From: Chrysaora quinquecirrha
Taxonomy: Eukaryota > Cnidaria > Scyphozoa > Semaeostomeae > Pelagiidae
NCBI GenBank assembly: GCA_014526335.1
Contig: JACTAT010000060.1
Coordinates: 8,721,686 to 8,785,685 of the forward strand
Reading direction: 5' to 3'
DNA: 64,000 nt
A model generated the notes under the pieces. The model did no database searches and was not told where the DNA came from. It saw only the letters and a list, made by a program, of their open reading frames with translations. Of the stretch, positions 25,301 through 34,791 are shown piece after piece (position 1 is the first letter of the stretch; each line of letters starts with the position of its first letter). The position numbers were made by a program, and so were the translations under genes.

Positions 25301-26776
25301 TAGATGTATTGCTGTGTTTGCTGGACATGATATGAATTTTGGGTTGTCGTCGTTGCATAAAAACACTGGAAATACAAAGAAACGTAAGCACTGTTAGTAT
25401 AAGTGTGAATTTTGATAAAATTTAGGGTTAAGTCTAGAAAATTACACAACTCTCTTGACTAAAAATAATCTCTTTAAACAGTTAACCCGTCCAAGAGTCA
25501 TTGCAACAAGAATTAAACAATCAAAGCGAGTTTGGTAATTAGTACGGCGGCCCATTGGTGTCATTACACTTTTTTTAATAAGCAACCGCTCAATAAGCAA
25601 CTAGGGCTGAACTGACCTTAACATTAAGCAACTTGAGGGCTAAATTGAATTACTGTAAGCAACTAAGAAGTCAAACAACCAAGGGTATACTCTTTCTTGT
25701 GTTAGGAAATTGTTTGTTCTTATATTTTGCATGTTGAAGTTCGTTAGCTAACGTTTTTCCACTAACTACCTCCCAAAAGTCGTGTTGTCGACCTAACAGT
25801 TGACTATTTTGACCCGCGAAGTCAGGGGTGATTATTAGGTACAAAAAATGTTAAGCAACTTTTATTCAACTTTGAGGGCTGAAATGTCTAAAATTTTAAG
25901 CAACTTTGAGGGCTGAACAAAAGTCAAGTTGCTTATTAAAAAAGTGTACCGTGCAAGAGGTACAGTCTTGACCCGGACTTCGTGGTGGAGAAGTACTACA
26001 AGTTTCTTGCAGTCTCCTCATTATTGGTCTGCAAAAACTGTATTCGTTTTGGAGGGCGAGTTTTTTTGATGAAAGAAAAGCATTTTCAGAAACTGGAGCT
26101 ATTTTCCCTTCAACCAGAAAAGTTCGAGTTCTCGTAGGAAAGTGGCTAAGGGGGGAGATGAATATTTCGATATGACGTGTGTTCGAGCTGACGAGAGATT
26201 TAAAAGGCGTATTTTTTGATAACCTTATGTTTTTGGCAGACTTTCCGAAGTCGAAAAACGGTAGACCTAGCAGGAAGAAGTTTCCTGTACCAAAAAGAAA
26301 AACGGTTGCCAAAAACCTTAGGCTGGCCGAACAATCTCAAACTAAACCCATTACTTTTTCAAAAAAGAACGAGATTCCTTACGATTTCTGCAGAACCCTT
26401 CCAGCTTCGAGGGGGAAATGTTTCGGAGTGGGAGGCCTGTCAGACCTGCCGTTTTTGGAAGAAGGTACCTAAAGATACGCTTGTATGCCTCTCGAAATAA
26501 GAAGGCATCATCTGCTGAAAATATAAGGCAGCCAAAAATACCCCTACTAAGAAAGTATCAGGGAAAGTTCAAGGGGGATGCAAGAACTGTTCGAGCTGAT
26601 AAAGTTCGAGTTATCGGGGGTTCATGTATTATTGAGATTATGCTACAACCATTACAAAATATTTCACAGTTTTAAATATTTAATGCTCTCATACCGTTTG
26701 TTGATGCCTTTGAATATTCGATGAATGCCGAAAAGGCAAGAAGTAGAATTCCTGCAGTGAGCACTCTTGAGTCCAT
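16307..26776 (-). CDS. Secreted SUEL-lectin (x3) / chymotrypsin-fold serine protease
   Basis: Eleven exons join in frame to 663 residues: 26776-26695, 25365-25096, 24509-24489, 23895-23623, 22679-22626, 22000-21728, 21016-20930, 19602-19389, 18386-18184, 17642-17363 and 16541-16307 (TAA). Order: signal peptide ([19 protein letters not shown]); three SUEL/rhamnose-binding lectin domains, each with YGR and a DPC- or NPC-type motif; Thr/Pro linkers from tiny exons; then the S1 protease. Activation site is SR|IVGG. The triad is His in TATHC, Asp in NNDIAFL, Ser in CRGDSGGP. The residue six before the Ser is Ser, not Asp, so trypsin specificity is unlikely. The tail is Pro/Thr-rich, then acidic ([15 protein letters not shown]). 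SUEL domains bind rhamnose or galactose glycans, so the lectins probably target the protease to a glycan surface; this is an inference. Confidence 0.9.
16826..17072. mobile_element. GCGCGCGACAT-rich TIR element, copy 1
   Basis: It begins aaagctgtggctaaa, then gagacatgtcccgcgcgacat, and ends gtctcctagtttagccaggc. It shares gcgacattgtatt, ggtggctaaacatgcga and gacaagcgagcaac with 38516-38785. Non-coding. It lies in the last intron of the lectin-protease gene. Confidence 0.75.
18545..19215 (+). repeat. Minisatellite, (gtggagggatacCATCAGTAc)n
   Basis: Irregular tandem units of about 21-27 bp built on gtggagggatatcatcagta and gatattcagtac(c/t)gtg. The array is about 670 bp, inside an intron of the lectin-protease gene. 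Open frames across it ([15 protein letters not shown]) are repeat artefacts. Confidence 0.85.
19629..20865. mobile_element. TTAA-flanked TIR element (piggyBac-like derivative)
   Basis: The left end is ttaaggttgcgttcatttgaag and the right end is cttgaatagaacgcaccttaa. Both are bounded by TTAA, the piggyBac target. Subterminal sequences also pair (aaaagtttgattc with gaatcaaaaagcc). About 1.24 kb with no recognisable transposase. It shares the GGTGCGTTCT end word with the 10.6, 34.3 and 59.2 kb MITEs. It fills most of one intron of the lectin-protease gene. Confidence 0.65.
21040..21740 (+). repeat. (TATACCTA/TAGCATATACC)n satellite-like repeat
   Basis: About 700 bp of units such as tatacctagcatatacctat with higher-order repetition of aaaacatac(c)aatgtatat. 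It directly abuts the 3' end of the third SUEL exon. The predicted peptides ([12 protein letters not shown]) are artefacts. Confidence 0.85.
23103..23490. mobile_element. TATAAGGAA-TIR element, copy 1
   Basis: The ends are tacacgcatttttttttata and ttataaaaaaaaatgcgtgta, with subterminal taaggaattc(c)agtact repeats. About 388 bp, non-coding, in a lectin-protease intron. Relatives occur at 25.57, 28.76, 29.90 and 33.68 kb. Confidence 0.78.
23930..24440. repeat. (GAT)n microsatellite
   Basis: About 500 bp of interrupted gatgat/gattatgat trinucleotides between the first linker exon and the second SUEL exon of the lectin-protease gene. Asp-rich and Met/Ile-rich frames across it are artefacts. Confidence 0.9.
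25566..25952. mobile_element. TIR element, AAGCAACC subtype
   Basis: The left end tacactttttttaataagcaacc pairs with ttgcttattaaaaaagtgta at the right. The interior has repeated agggctgaa(a/c) words. About 385 bp, in intron 1 of the lectin-protease gene. Confidence 0.75.
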
Positions 26777-28448
26777 TGCTTCTACCGAACTTCGATTCCC
26801 AGCATCTGCACTACTCTCGATGCTCTAAAAGTGCTTTAAGAACTGGTTTATGACTTATATTTGCCCATCTGCAGTTTCTTAATTGCTGTTTGCCTTTACG
26901 TTCACTCACGAAGGCTAACGCAATCTGTCGAGCTCTCGTCCGCTATGAGCCCTGTCCTTCTGTATCAAGGCCCCGTTTCCTTGTTTTTCCCTTCGTCCAT
27001 TTCTCAAGCGCCGCTAGGGCTGTTTCTGCCTCCCAAGTCATAGACAACAAAAAGACAACTATTTAAGAATATTTTCAGGCTCAAAATCGAATAAGCTTAA
27101 GAATAATCGAGGCTCGGCAAAAAATAAGGTATTCTTATAAAAAAAAAAGTGTGTATATTTTTTGAAAATGATAATATTTCGCCTTGCCAAGCGAGGCTTC
27201 TTCAGATAAGTACCCTAAAGATTTCTGAAGAAGACTTGCTTGGCAAGGTGAAATATCAGTATCTTTAAAAGAAACTATCTTTTGTTGTCTTGCGCCACGG
27301 TTTTCTGCTTGCATTATAAAGTTTCTTATGTTCTAGAATAGTTTCTTGATTTTGACGAAAAGGGCTTGTCTGTTTCTTTTGAGGGTTTTCTAATAAGAGC
27401 TATCTGTGACAAGGCAAAATAGAGGGATATAGGGGCACAAGAGCGGACGGCACGGGTTGATTGCCTCATTGCTGCTCTATATACCGAAAGTAAACTTTCA
27501 CTTAATTTCTATAGACTTAGCTGGAAAAGATGATTACACTATCTGAATCCTTTGCCGTTTACTAACACTACACTATTACTTAATGGGAATTTTATCGCTG
27601 TAGTTGATGATTGAAGGATCGTTTATGTTTCTGAAAGCCAATGTCGGTCAGAAGGGCTGAAGTTGAAGTGATTGATGATAGTTTTGCGGGCTGGCAGGTG
27701 CGATTAGTCAGTTGAAGGTGGTGAAGGTGAAATGGTGTATTTAGCGCCAGTCGCTAGTCTTAGAAGTAGGTTAACTAATCGAGCCCTCCACTCTGGCTGT
27801 GACGCCACCATAGCTGGGGCTCGAACCCCTACCTCGTTGAGCTTCTGACACCACGAGCCAGCTGGATCAGATCACGACGCCACAGCACCTTCAAGGGCCT
27901 TGTCAGAAAGGCGTTCGTTGATTCATTTATTTCAGGAAACAGGAAATTTGCTATCCTGGTCAAAATTGTATGAGACGTGTTGTTGGGTGCGCCCCCTACC
28001 CTCCCCCATATCAACGTCATCCAATCTGGCGGGATTTGGAGAGGCCGTCAGGACATCATTATTTTCATTAGTTTCTCTTCTTGCGGACCTTGCGTGATCC
28101 TCTAGCAAAAAAATATTACCTTGCTTTGCTATGTAAAAATAGTTTTGCATCGAAAACCGTTTTCTTCACAGTACCTTTTTGGCTGAACAGAGGGTGTGCA
28201 TGTGACCAAGAACTTACCAATCACTCCATTCAGGCCCACTTTTCCGCCGTTTTCAATTGGGCCTGATATTTTAGATCTTCTTTCACGTCCGTTCAGCCTA
28301 GATCTTTACTTCCGCTTCCGATCGTGAATTACCCTGAGGTGTTTCTGATGTTGAGATTTTACGGCCTAACAAATAAAATTTACTTTGATTCTGTAACTTT
28401 TTATTAATTCTCAATGTAGAATATTATTATTATTCAATCATTGAAAAC
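26777..28448. other. Divergent intergenic region, lectin-protease / ShKT gene
   Basis: It carries both promoters. It holds an inverted repeat at about 27158-27272 (atatttcgccttgccaagcg pairing with cttgcttggcaaggtgaaat), a truncated TIR end near 27140-27160 (attcttataaaaaaaaaagtgtgta type), and a minus-strand SINE at 27718-27898. No coding sequence is seen. Confidence 0.55.
27718..27898 (-). repeat. tRNA-derived SINE copy 2
   Basis: On the minus strand it runs from gtggcgtcgtgatctgatcc through ggggttcgagccccag (B-box-like), a gattagttaacct segment and actggcgctaaatacaccat to ttcacc. It is close to full length for the family. Confidence 0.78.
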
Positions 28449-31400
28449 ATGAGGTTTTTACTGGAGAAAGGCCTATCAACTCAACTATTTCTATATTTGT
28501 GGTTCACAAGTATAACGATAAAATCAGAAGGTGAGACCATATTTTTCTTTTTTTATTATAATATAACATTTTGTTACATTTGTTGTTATTGTTTTTTAAT
28601 TATCTGTAAATTATGTGTTAGGTTCGAGGCCCTGACAAAACCATCATACATTTTCAAACATTTGAGATTGATTTGCTTTACAAGCAATGTTTGACCGTTT
28701 GTCCACATCACAAACATTGCTTGACAAGCAGAGTTCGCTCAGCAATGTTTGTGATTCTGATATTTACTCTTTTTTATAAGAAACTAAGGATTTTTCAAGA
28801 CCCAAAGTTTCTTAATTTTTAGAGAATTTTGGTACTTAAAGTTTCTTTTAGTAAATTTTTTTAATGCCAAAACAGGTTATTGACAAACAGAAGAAGTAAT
28901 ACAATTCACGTTTACATGAGCTGTTTTTTGTAAAAAAAGACAACATGTAACAAAAGTTCGTTTTTCGATGCTTTACATATTTCTAATTCTAAAGATTGTT
29001 GTGAGCTGCGAATTTCTTATCCTTTTGGGTCGAGTACTGAAAGTTTCTGGTCAGTAACCAATATCAATCTCAGTACTGGGTTTCTTATAAACGAGTTTCT
29101 TATAAAAAAACAGTGTACTGTACTTCAAAAGCAAAAAATTCTTCACTTTGCCCATCTCCCTGGGTATTCTCGTTTTTAATAACCCCAACTGATCAAATGA
29201 ACTTGTCACATGAAAACCCCATTCCAAAGCTTTTAGGGTAGCAACTGGTGTCCTCCTGCGTTTGGTACTTTTGAGGGGTATGATTTCACAACTTAATTAG
29301 TAATTAGCACACTGTCATATCTTTTGTATCAAAGTACCCCCTACCACCCCCCCCCTACCCAAGTATGGGAGCAGATGTCAAAGAGTGCCACTCCCATACC
29401 TGCTGTTGGGTTCAGAGTATTTATTAACGTTCAGGCAAGTGGGGGGGGGGTAGTTTCAGGGTCAGTTTTGGGAGTATCGTTGTTTGTTTTAGGGTTATCG
29501 TCAGTCACAGTTCACTGCTGTACATTCTGCTCCCGAATTGTAGCCACAACCTATTTTCTATTGTTCAGCAAAGTTTAATTGGAACTTTTTTTTGTGACCA
29601 TTCCAGATTGCCAAGATGCGCATCGAAGCTGCTATTACTGGTATCTAATGGATTACTGCAATAATCCTGTATATGCCAATGCCATGTTTGACTCATGTAA
29701 AAGTACTTGTGGACATTGTGATGCAGGTACATGCAACTTTAGTTATTAGTTTTGCTTTAATTACTTTGTTGTGAAGATGGTTAAAAACCATAGGCGTCTG
29801 TACCGATGAATAACAGGTTCGAATCCAATCTAATAGGGTATACCATTTGTGGAGAAATCTACCCAGGTGTTTTCCTTTCATGACAAACGTTTACAAATAC
29901 AGTACACGCAGGTTTTTATAACCAACCGCTTATAAGCAACCAAGATGTAGAAGGCCTCAAATTTAAGCAACGTATAGACTAGTCTAGTACCACAGGAGAA
30001 AAACTTAAGCAACATTTTGAATTTCAAATTATCACTGCAAGCAATGGAGGATCGATCAACATAGAAGCTATTTCCATTCATTTGTCAAAAACTCGCATAC
30101 CAACGGAGTGTTACTTTTAAGGGGTTTCCGGTAAACTTTCAATACAAAGTCTCTATATGGTAACAATTACATGGTACTTCTTGACTAATGCTATTTATAG
30201 TATTTCTTTGCTGTATACTAGGTGTTCCAGCGTTATGTTGCATAAAAAGCTATAGGATAACTCCAAATTTGGCTGTTTTTCTAGCCTCTATACTATTCTT
30301 AGGGCAAAAGATATAGTTAGAATCAAGCAATAGCAATAGGTCCAAACATAAGCAACTTTTTTAACTAGGCCAAAGGGAAGTTGCTTATAAAAAAACTGCG
30401 TGTATGTATGGTACTGAAGAAGGCTCGACATAGACGAAAATCAAGACAAACGAGAAGAGTTACTCAACTATTTCGTCGTTGACTCTCTGATCATGCAGTC
30501 CAGGTTCAAATCTCATCTATTGTTGAAAAATCTATCCTTCGTGTTTGCCAATGATGACAAATGTGTGAAGGAAGTACATATGAAGCACTTTTCTGCAGAA
30601 ATCTGTTCTTATATAAACTTCGAGTTAGCTGAAAAGAGCGGAACCGTCTTTACTTAAATAAGCCTTTTTCGTCTGATACTCCTCAGAGTATAAACGTCAG
30701 AAACAGACCAAAACAATTGACTAAGGAAGATTTTTTCCCAGATGCGGACCGAAATGAACCAACCAGAACAGTTAACCTTGATTTTGAACACCAACCAAGT
30801 CAGCTCGAGGGAACGGTGGGAAAGCCAATGGATTTAATTGAAGGGTCTAACTTCACGCTAGCGAATCTATAATCACTACTGTGGTGGATAATCACTACTG
30901 TGGTGGTACTATTTGCGTACTGTGGTGGTAGTTTCTGCGTACTGTGGTGGATAATCACTACTTGTGGTGGTTTACTATGCTTGCGGTGGTGGCAGTTTTG
31001 GCTTACTGTGGTGGATAATCACTACTTGTGGTTGGTTACTATGCTTGCGGTGGTGGCAGTTTCGGTGTACTGTGGTGGATAATCACTACTGTGGTGGTAC
31101 TATTTGCGTACTGTGGTGGTAGTTTTTGCGTACTGTGGTGGATAATCACTACTTGTGGTGGATAATCACTACTGTGGTGGTACTATTTGCGTACTGTGGT
31201 GGTAGTTTTTGCGTACTGTGGTGGATAATCACTACTACTTTGCGTACTGTGGTGGCAGTTTTGGCGTACTGTGGTGGATAATCACTACTTGTGGTGGTTT
31301 ACTATGCTTGCGGTGGTGGCAGTTTTGGCTTACTGTGGTGGATAATCACTACTTGTGGTGGTTTACTATGCTTGCGGTGGTGGCAGTTTTGGCTTACTGT

Positions 31401-32551
31401 GGTGGATAATCACTACTTGTGGTGGTTTACTATGCTTGCAGTGGTGGCAGTTTTGGCGTACTGTGGTGGATAATCACTACTTGTGGTGGTTTACTATGCT
31501 TGCGGTGGTGGCAGTTTTGGCGTACTGTGGTGGATTTTGTGGTTTTTTCTTGCTTGATCTATAGAGTTTTGCTATGATTTCGTATTCACCACATAAAGCA
31601 TTATAACCCACCACAAGTAATGATTATCCACCACAGTACGCAAAAATTACCACCACAGTACGCAAATAATACCACCACAGTAGTGATTATCCACCACATG
31701 ACTCCAAAACTGCCACCACCGCAAGCATAGTAAACCACCACAAGTAGTGATTATCCACCACAGTAAGCCAAAACTGCCACCACCGCAACCATAGTAAACC
31801 AGCACAAGTAGTGATTATCCACCACAATAAGCCAAAACTGCCACCACCGCAAGCATAGTAAACCACCACAAGTAGTGATTATCCACCACAGTACGCAGAA
31901 ACTACCACCACAGTACGCAAATAGTACCACCACAGTAGTGATTATCCACCACAGTAGTGATTATAGATTCGCTAGCGTGAACTTATAAAATCAACTCTCT
32001 CTGTCCACACATAACCGACCTTTTGGTTTTGAAGTAGACAGATTTCTAACCCCTAAATGAAACAAAGATCTTGCTTTGACAATTATTTTGAACCAGTCCT
32101 TGCTGCAATTTGCTGCACAAACTGGTTGTCAAGTCAAGTAAATGCTGTGCTATGGCTAAATCATGTTTCAGGATGGGTTTTTGCTTAGAAGCATTGGGTG
32201 GTTGCTCTCTCTGCCGAAAACTATGCTGACAGATACTGATTGTGACATCTGTTCTCTGAGGAGTGCCAGACGAAAAAGGCTTTTTAGTATGACCAAAGGC
32301 TTTTTAGTATGACCAAGGATGCATCTGCTCATTTTGCTATCTTGAAGTGAATCTCAGTAATAGGTTAACTAATCGAGACCTCGACCCTAGCTGTGACGCT
32401 ACCATTGGCTCGAACCAAGCTCCTGACACCACAGGTCAGCTAGATTACACCATGACGTCACAGGTCCTTCAAGAAGTTTTGTACAACTCATACGTCTTTT
32501 ATATAAGCACGATTCTTTTTTCAGCCAGAAGGAAGAGCTCAAGAAAATCAG
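28449..32551 (+). CDS. Signal peptide + ShKT domain exons (partial gene or alternative 5' end)
   Basis: Three symmetric phase-1 exons are visible. 28449-28530 encodes a signal peptide (QLFLYLWFTSITI). 29607-29726 encodes one 40-residue ShKT domain with the six-cysteine pattern, ending CKSTCGHC. 32525-32551 encodes a basic linker (RRKSSRKS). I see no terminal exon or stop before the next signal-peptide exon at 34792. This is either a partly identified separate gene or an alternative promoter and first exons that splice, in the same phase, into the ShKT exon at 35680. ShKT domains resemble sea-anemone potassium-channel toxins but are common in non-toxic extracellular proteins. Nothing here shows toxicity. 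Confidence 0.6.
28762..29122. mobile_element. TATAAGAAAC-TIR element
   Basis: The left end tactcttttttataagaaac matches the right gtttcttataaaaaaacagt. The interior carries repeated aaagtttctt words. About 360 bp, in the first intron of the ShKT exons. Same architecture as the 23.1 and 33.7 kb copies. Confidence 0.65.
29900..30408. mobile_element. TATAAGCAACC-TIR element
   Basis: It starts tacacgcaggtttttataac, then ttataagcaaccaag, and ends agttgcttataaaaaaactgcgtgta. About 505 bp, non-coding. Confidence 0.7.
30852..31981. mobile_element. 1.13-kb foldback element with 64-bp tandem repeats
   Basis: The ends are ttcacgctagcgaatctata and its exact complement tatagattcgctagcgtgaa. The left arm (to about 31545) and right arm (from about 31610) are inverted arrays of gtggtggataatcactact and gtggtggtttactatgcttg units. 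A 64-bp period is plain between 31290 and 31530. The centre (about 31546-31610) is unique: cttgcttgatctatagagttttgctatgattt. There is no transposase. Repetitive WWIITTCGG-type peptides come from the repeats in several frames and both strands, so they are not genes. Confidence 0.88.
32344..32470 (-). repeat. tRNA-derived SINE copy 3 (truncated)
   Basis: The minus-strand match includes tggcgtcatggtgtaatctagctgacc, the ggtgtcaggagct segment and tcgattagttaaccta. The tail half is missing. Confidence 0.65.
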
Positions 32552-33679
32552 GTACTGTATGTTTCAAATATTTTAAAGCATGACTTACAAATGGACGTGG
32601 ATTTCCCGCCAAGATTTTACAAACACGACCACTAATAATGTAGGCCCATCCCCTATATTTCGGATAGTAATAAGCGGAATATGAGGGTAATAAAACCTTC
32701 TAGGACTGGACTTATCCTTATTTGAAACCGTACTACTGTACCAACTTCTTCGGCGCGATATTACACTTGTTCGGACTCAAATAAAGTGAACTCAGTAAGT
32801 TTTCTTCAATTTATCGCCCTGTTTTGTTGGTTTTATGGTTAATATCATGCCCATGTTTAAACAATTTCAGGGTAAAATACCCACTCATATGGGCGGCCCA
32901 TACCCGAACCGAACCACAATTTCATTAACCCCCCCACGTCCGGGAGTGAAGTCACGTCTTTTTGGAAGCTTTCAAACTTTGCAATATAACTTTGCAGTTT
33001 ATACGATTCTCAGTGAACCGATTCGGATTTTCCAACTTAGCTGTAGTTCTTTCACAAGAAAGCTTTTAATTTACATCTTGACTAAGATTTATAAAACCTG
33101 TTCAAATGTTGAAGTTAGTGTTTGTTTATGTGTTCACCGGCAGGAGATATAATTGCCTTCCCAGATATAATTTGCCTTCCCATTGTTTCCATATAAGGCC
33201 ATAAAACATCATTTAAACATCATTTCCTTTCGTTTCACATCGTTTCCAGACTCCCAATGTGTTTGCTCGATTCCTAGCAATGAATCAACCCATTTATGGT
33301 GTCGGTTGTCAAAATTTTGGAATCTCAGACTTTTTAGGCCTAAACCAGATTTTGACTTCTAAAGTTTTGTTCCGTTAATTCAAAGTGTTTATGGATTTTG
33401 CACGACGCTCCAGTCACTTATGTACTACTTATGACTATGTTATGATAAACCTACTACTTATGATCCCCTTATGATATTATTATAATAAACCATTGCTATA
33501 AAAATTCTAAACGTTTTTTAAACGTCCTCAGGCGCATTTTTTTAAATTAAAAGTTACTTGGAGTTAAAGATTTCCGCAGAAAACCAAAGTTTGATTTACC
33601 GAGATGCACAAAGGAGTGCCAGATATACTACGTCTGAGTCACAAAAATAAAGTAATAAAGATATTATGGTTATGATTAT

Positions 33680-34088
33680 ACACGCTTTTTTTTATAAGGA
33701 ACCTACCTCAAGGCCTAGTTCTTAAAGTTCCTTATTTTTGGGCCTTTTTTGAAGCAATTGTAGTTCCAAAAGTTCCTTAATAGTTCCTTAATTTTAACTG
33801 CACATACAGTGGTCTTAACAATAAAAGAGAGACATTTGCATGCGAGCAAAGCTCGAGACTACTCAAAGAAACATTGGATACATGCTTAATGTACAATTTA
33901 TGTGATTCTCGACTGCAAATGAATGGAACCGGCTTTCTAATTCTTGATTATTTGCAGTGATAAAAGTACTCAACATTCAAAAAGTTCCTTAATGATTTTC
34001 TCTTTAGTAGTATAAGTTCTTTAAATTTTCGGGCCTCCTACATGTAGGTTCCTTATAAAGTGGATCTTTATAAAAAAAAGCGTGTACT
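33680..34088. mobile_element. TATAAGGAACC-TIR element, copy 2
   Basis: The left end tacacgcttttttttataag and right end ctttataaaaaaaagcgtgta are inverted. The subterminal parts are agttccttaa-rich. About 405 bp. Directly to its right (34089 on) the sequence resembles the left end of an AAGCAACT-type relative, so two elements may be juxtaposed. Confidence 0.72.
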
Positions 34089-34791
34089 TTTTGATAAGGA
34101 ACTGGTCAATAAGCAACTAGGGCTGAAATTTTGCTAAACTTTTTTGTTAAGGTGGCTTTTCTTATAAAGTACATCGTTGCAAACTTGTCACACTGAAAAG
34201 CTAGAAAAGAGCCAAAATAAGACTTTTTGGGGGTACCAGTCATTCTGTGAAGGCTGAAATACTAGATATTTTATGCAACTCAAAGAGCTGGAGCAAAAGT
34301 ACAGTTCTTATCTTAATGAAAAAACCAGATGAAAATAAAGGGTGCGTTCTTTTGGCGCGTTTTTATTAAAAGAGGTTCAAAAATAGAGAACTTTTGGAAC
34401 TAGACCTTTAGCTAGTTCTTTTTGAAATAAAAGGCGCATGAAAAAATCAGTTTTCATGCTTGAGAACTTCTTTCTTTCTGTTGGTGAAAGCACCTGATTT
34501 TAGAAGCTTTAACTTTGAGTAGCACTTTAAATAAGTTTCTAGGTGACCATACATTATCTCTGGTTCAGAAGAAATTTCTTACATTGCATTCAGCATCTAT
34601 TTAACCAGGCGCATTTCAAACAACGATTTAGCGTAAAATTTCGAAAATTAGACTATAAAATAGAGATTTTTGTTATTTCTGCTGCGAATTGTTTACTATC
34701 TTGAGCATTTAGTGCTTTTACAGCTGTAGCTAGTTGCTTTTTATTATTGCCACATCATCGTGATTTGAGTTTTCACTTCGTTGCTGGCAAA

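Noticed and set aside
25896..26675. Overlapping ORFs of 85-138 residues on both strands
   Set aside because: No homology recognised, frames overlap in opposite senses, and the region reads like diverged interspersed repeat within intron 1 of the lectin-protease gene.
30900..31933. Family of similar WWIITTCGG-type ORFs on both strands
   Set aside because: They arise from a 64-bp tandem repeat in inverted arms. The 64-bp shift (not a multiple of three) makes all frames look alike, with no start context or splice signals.
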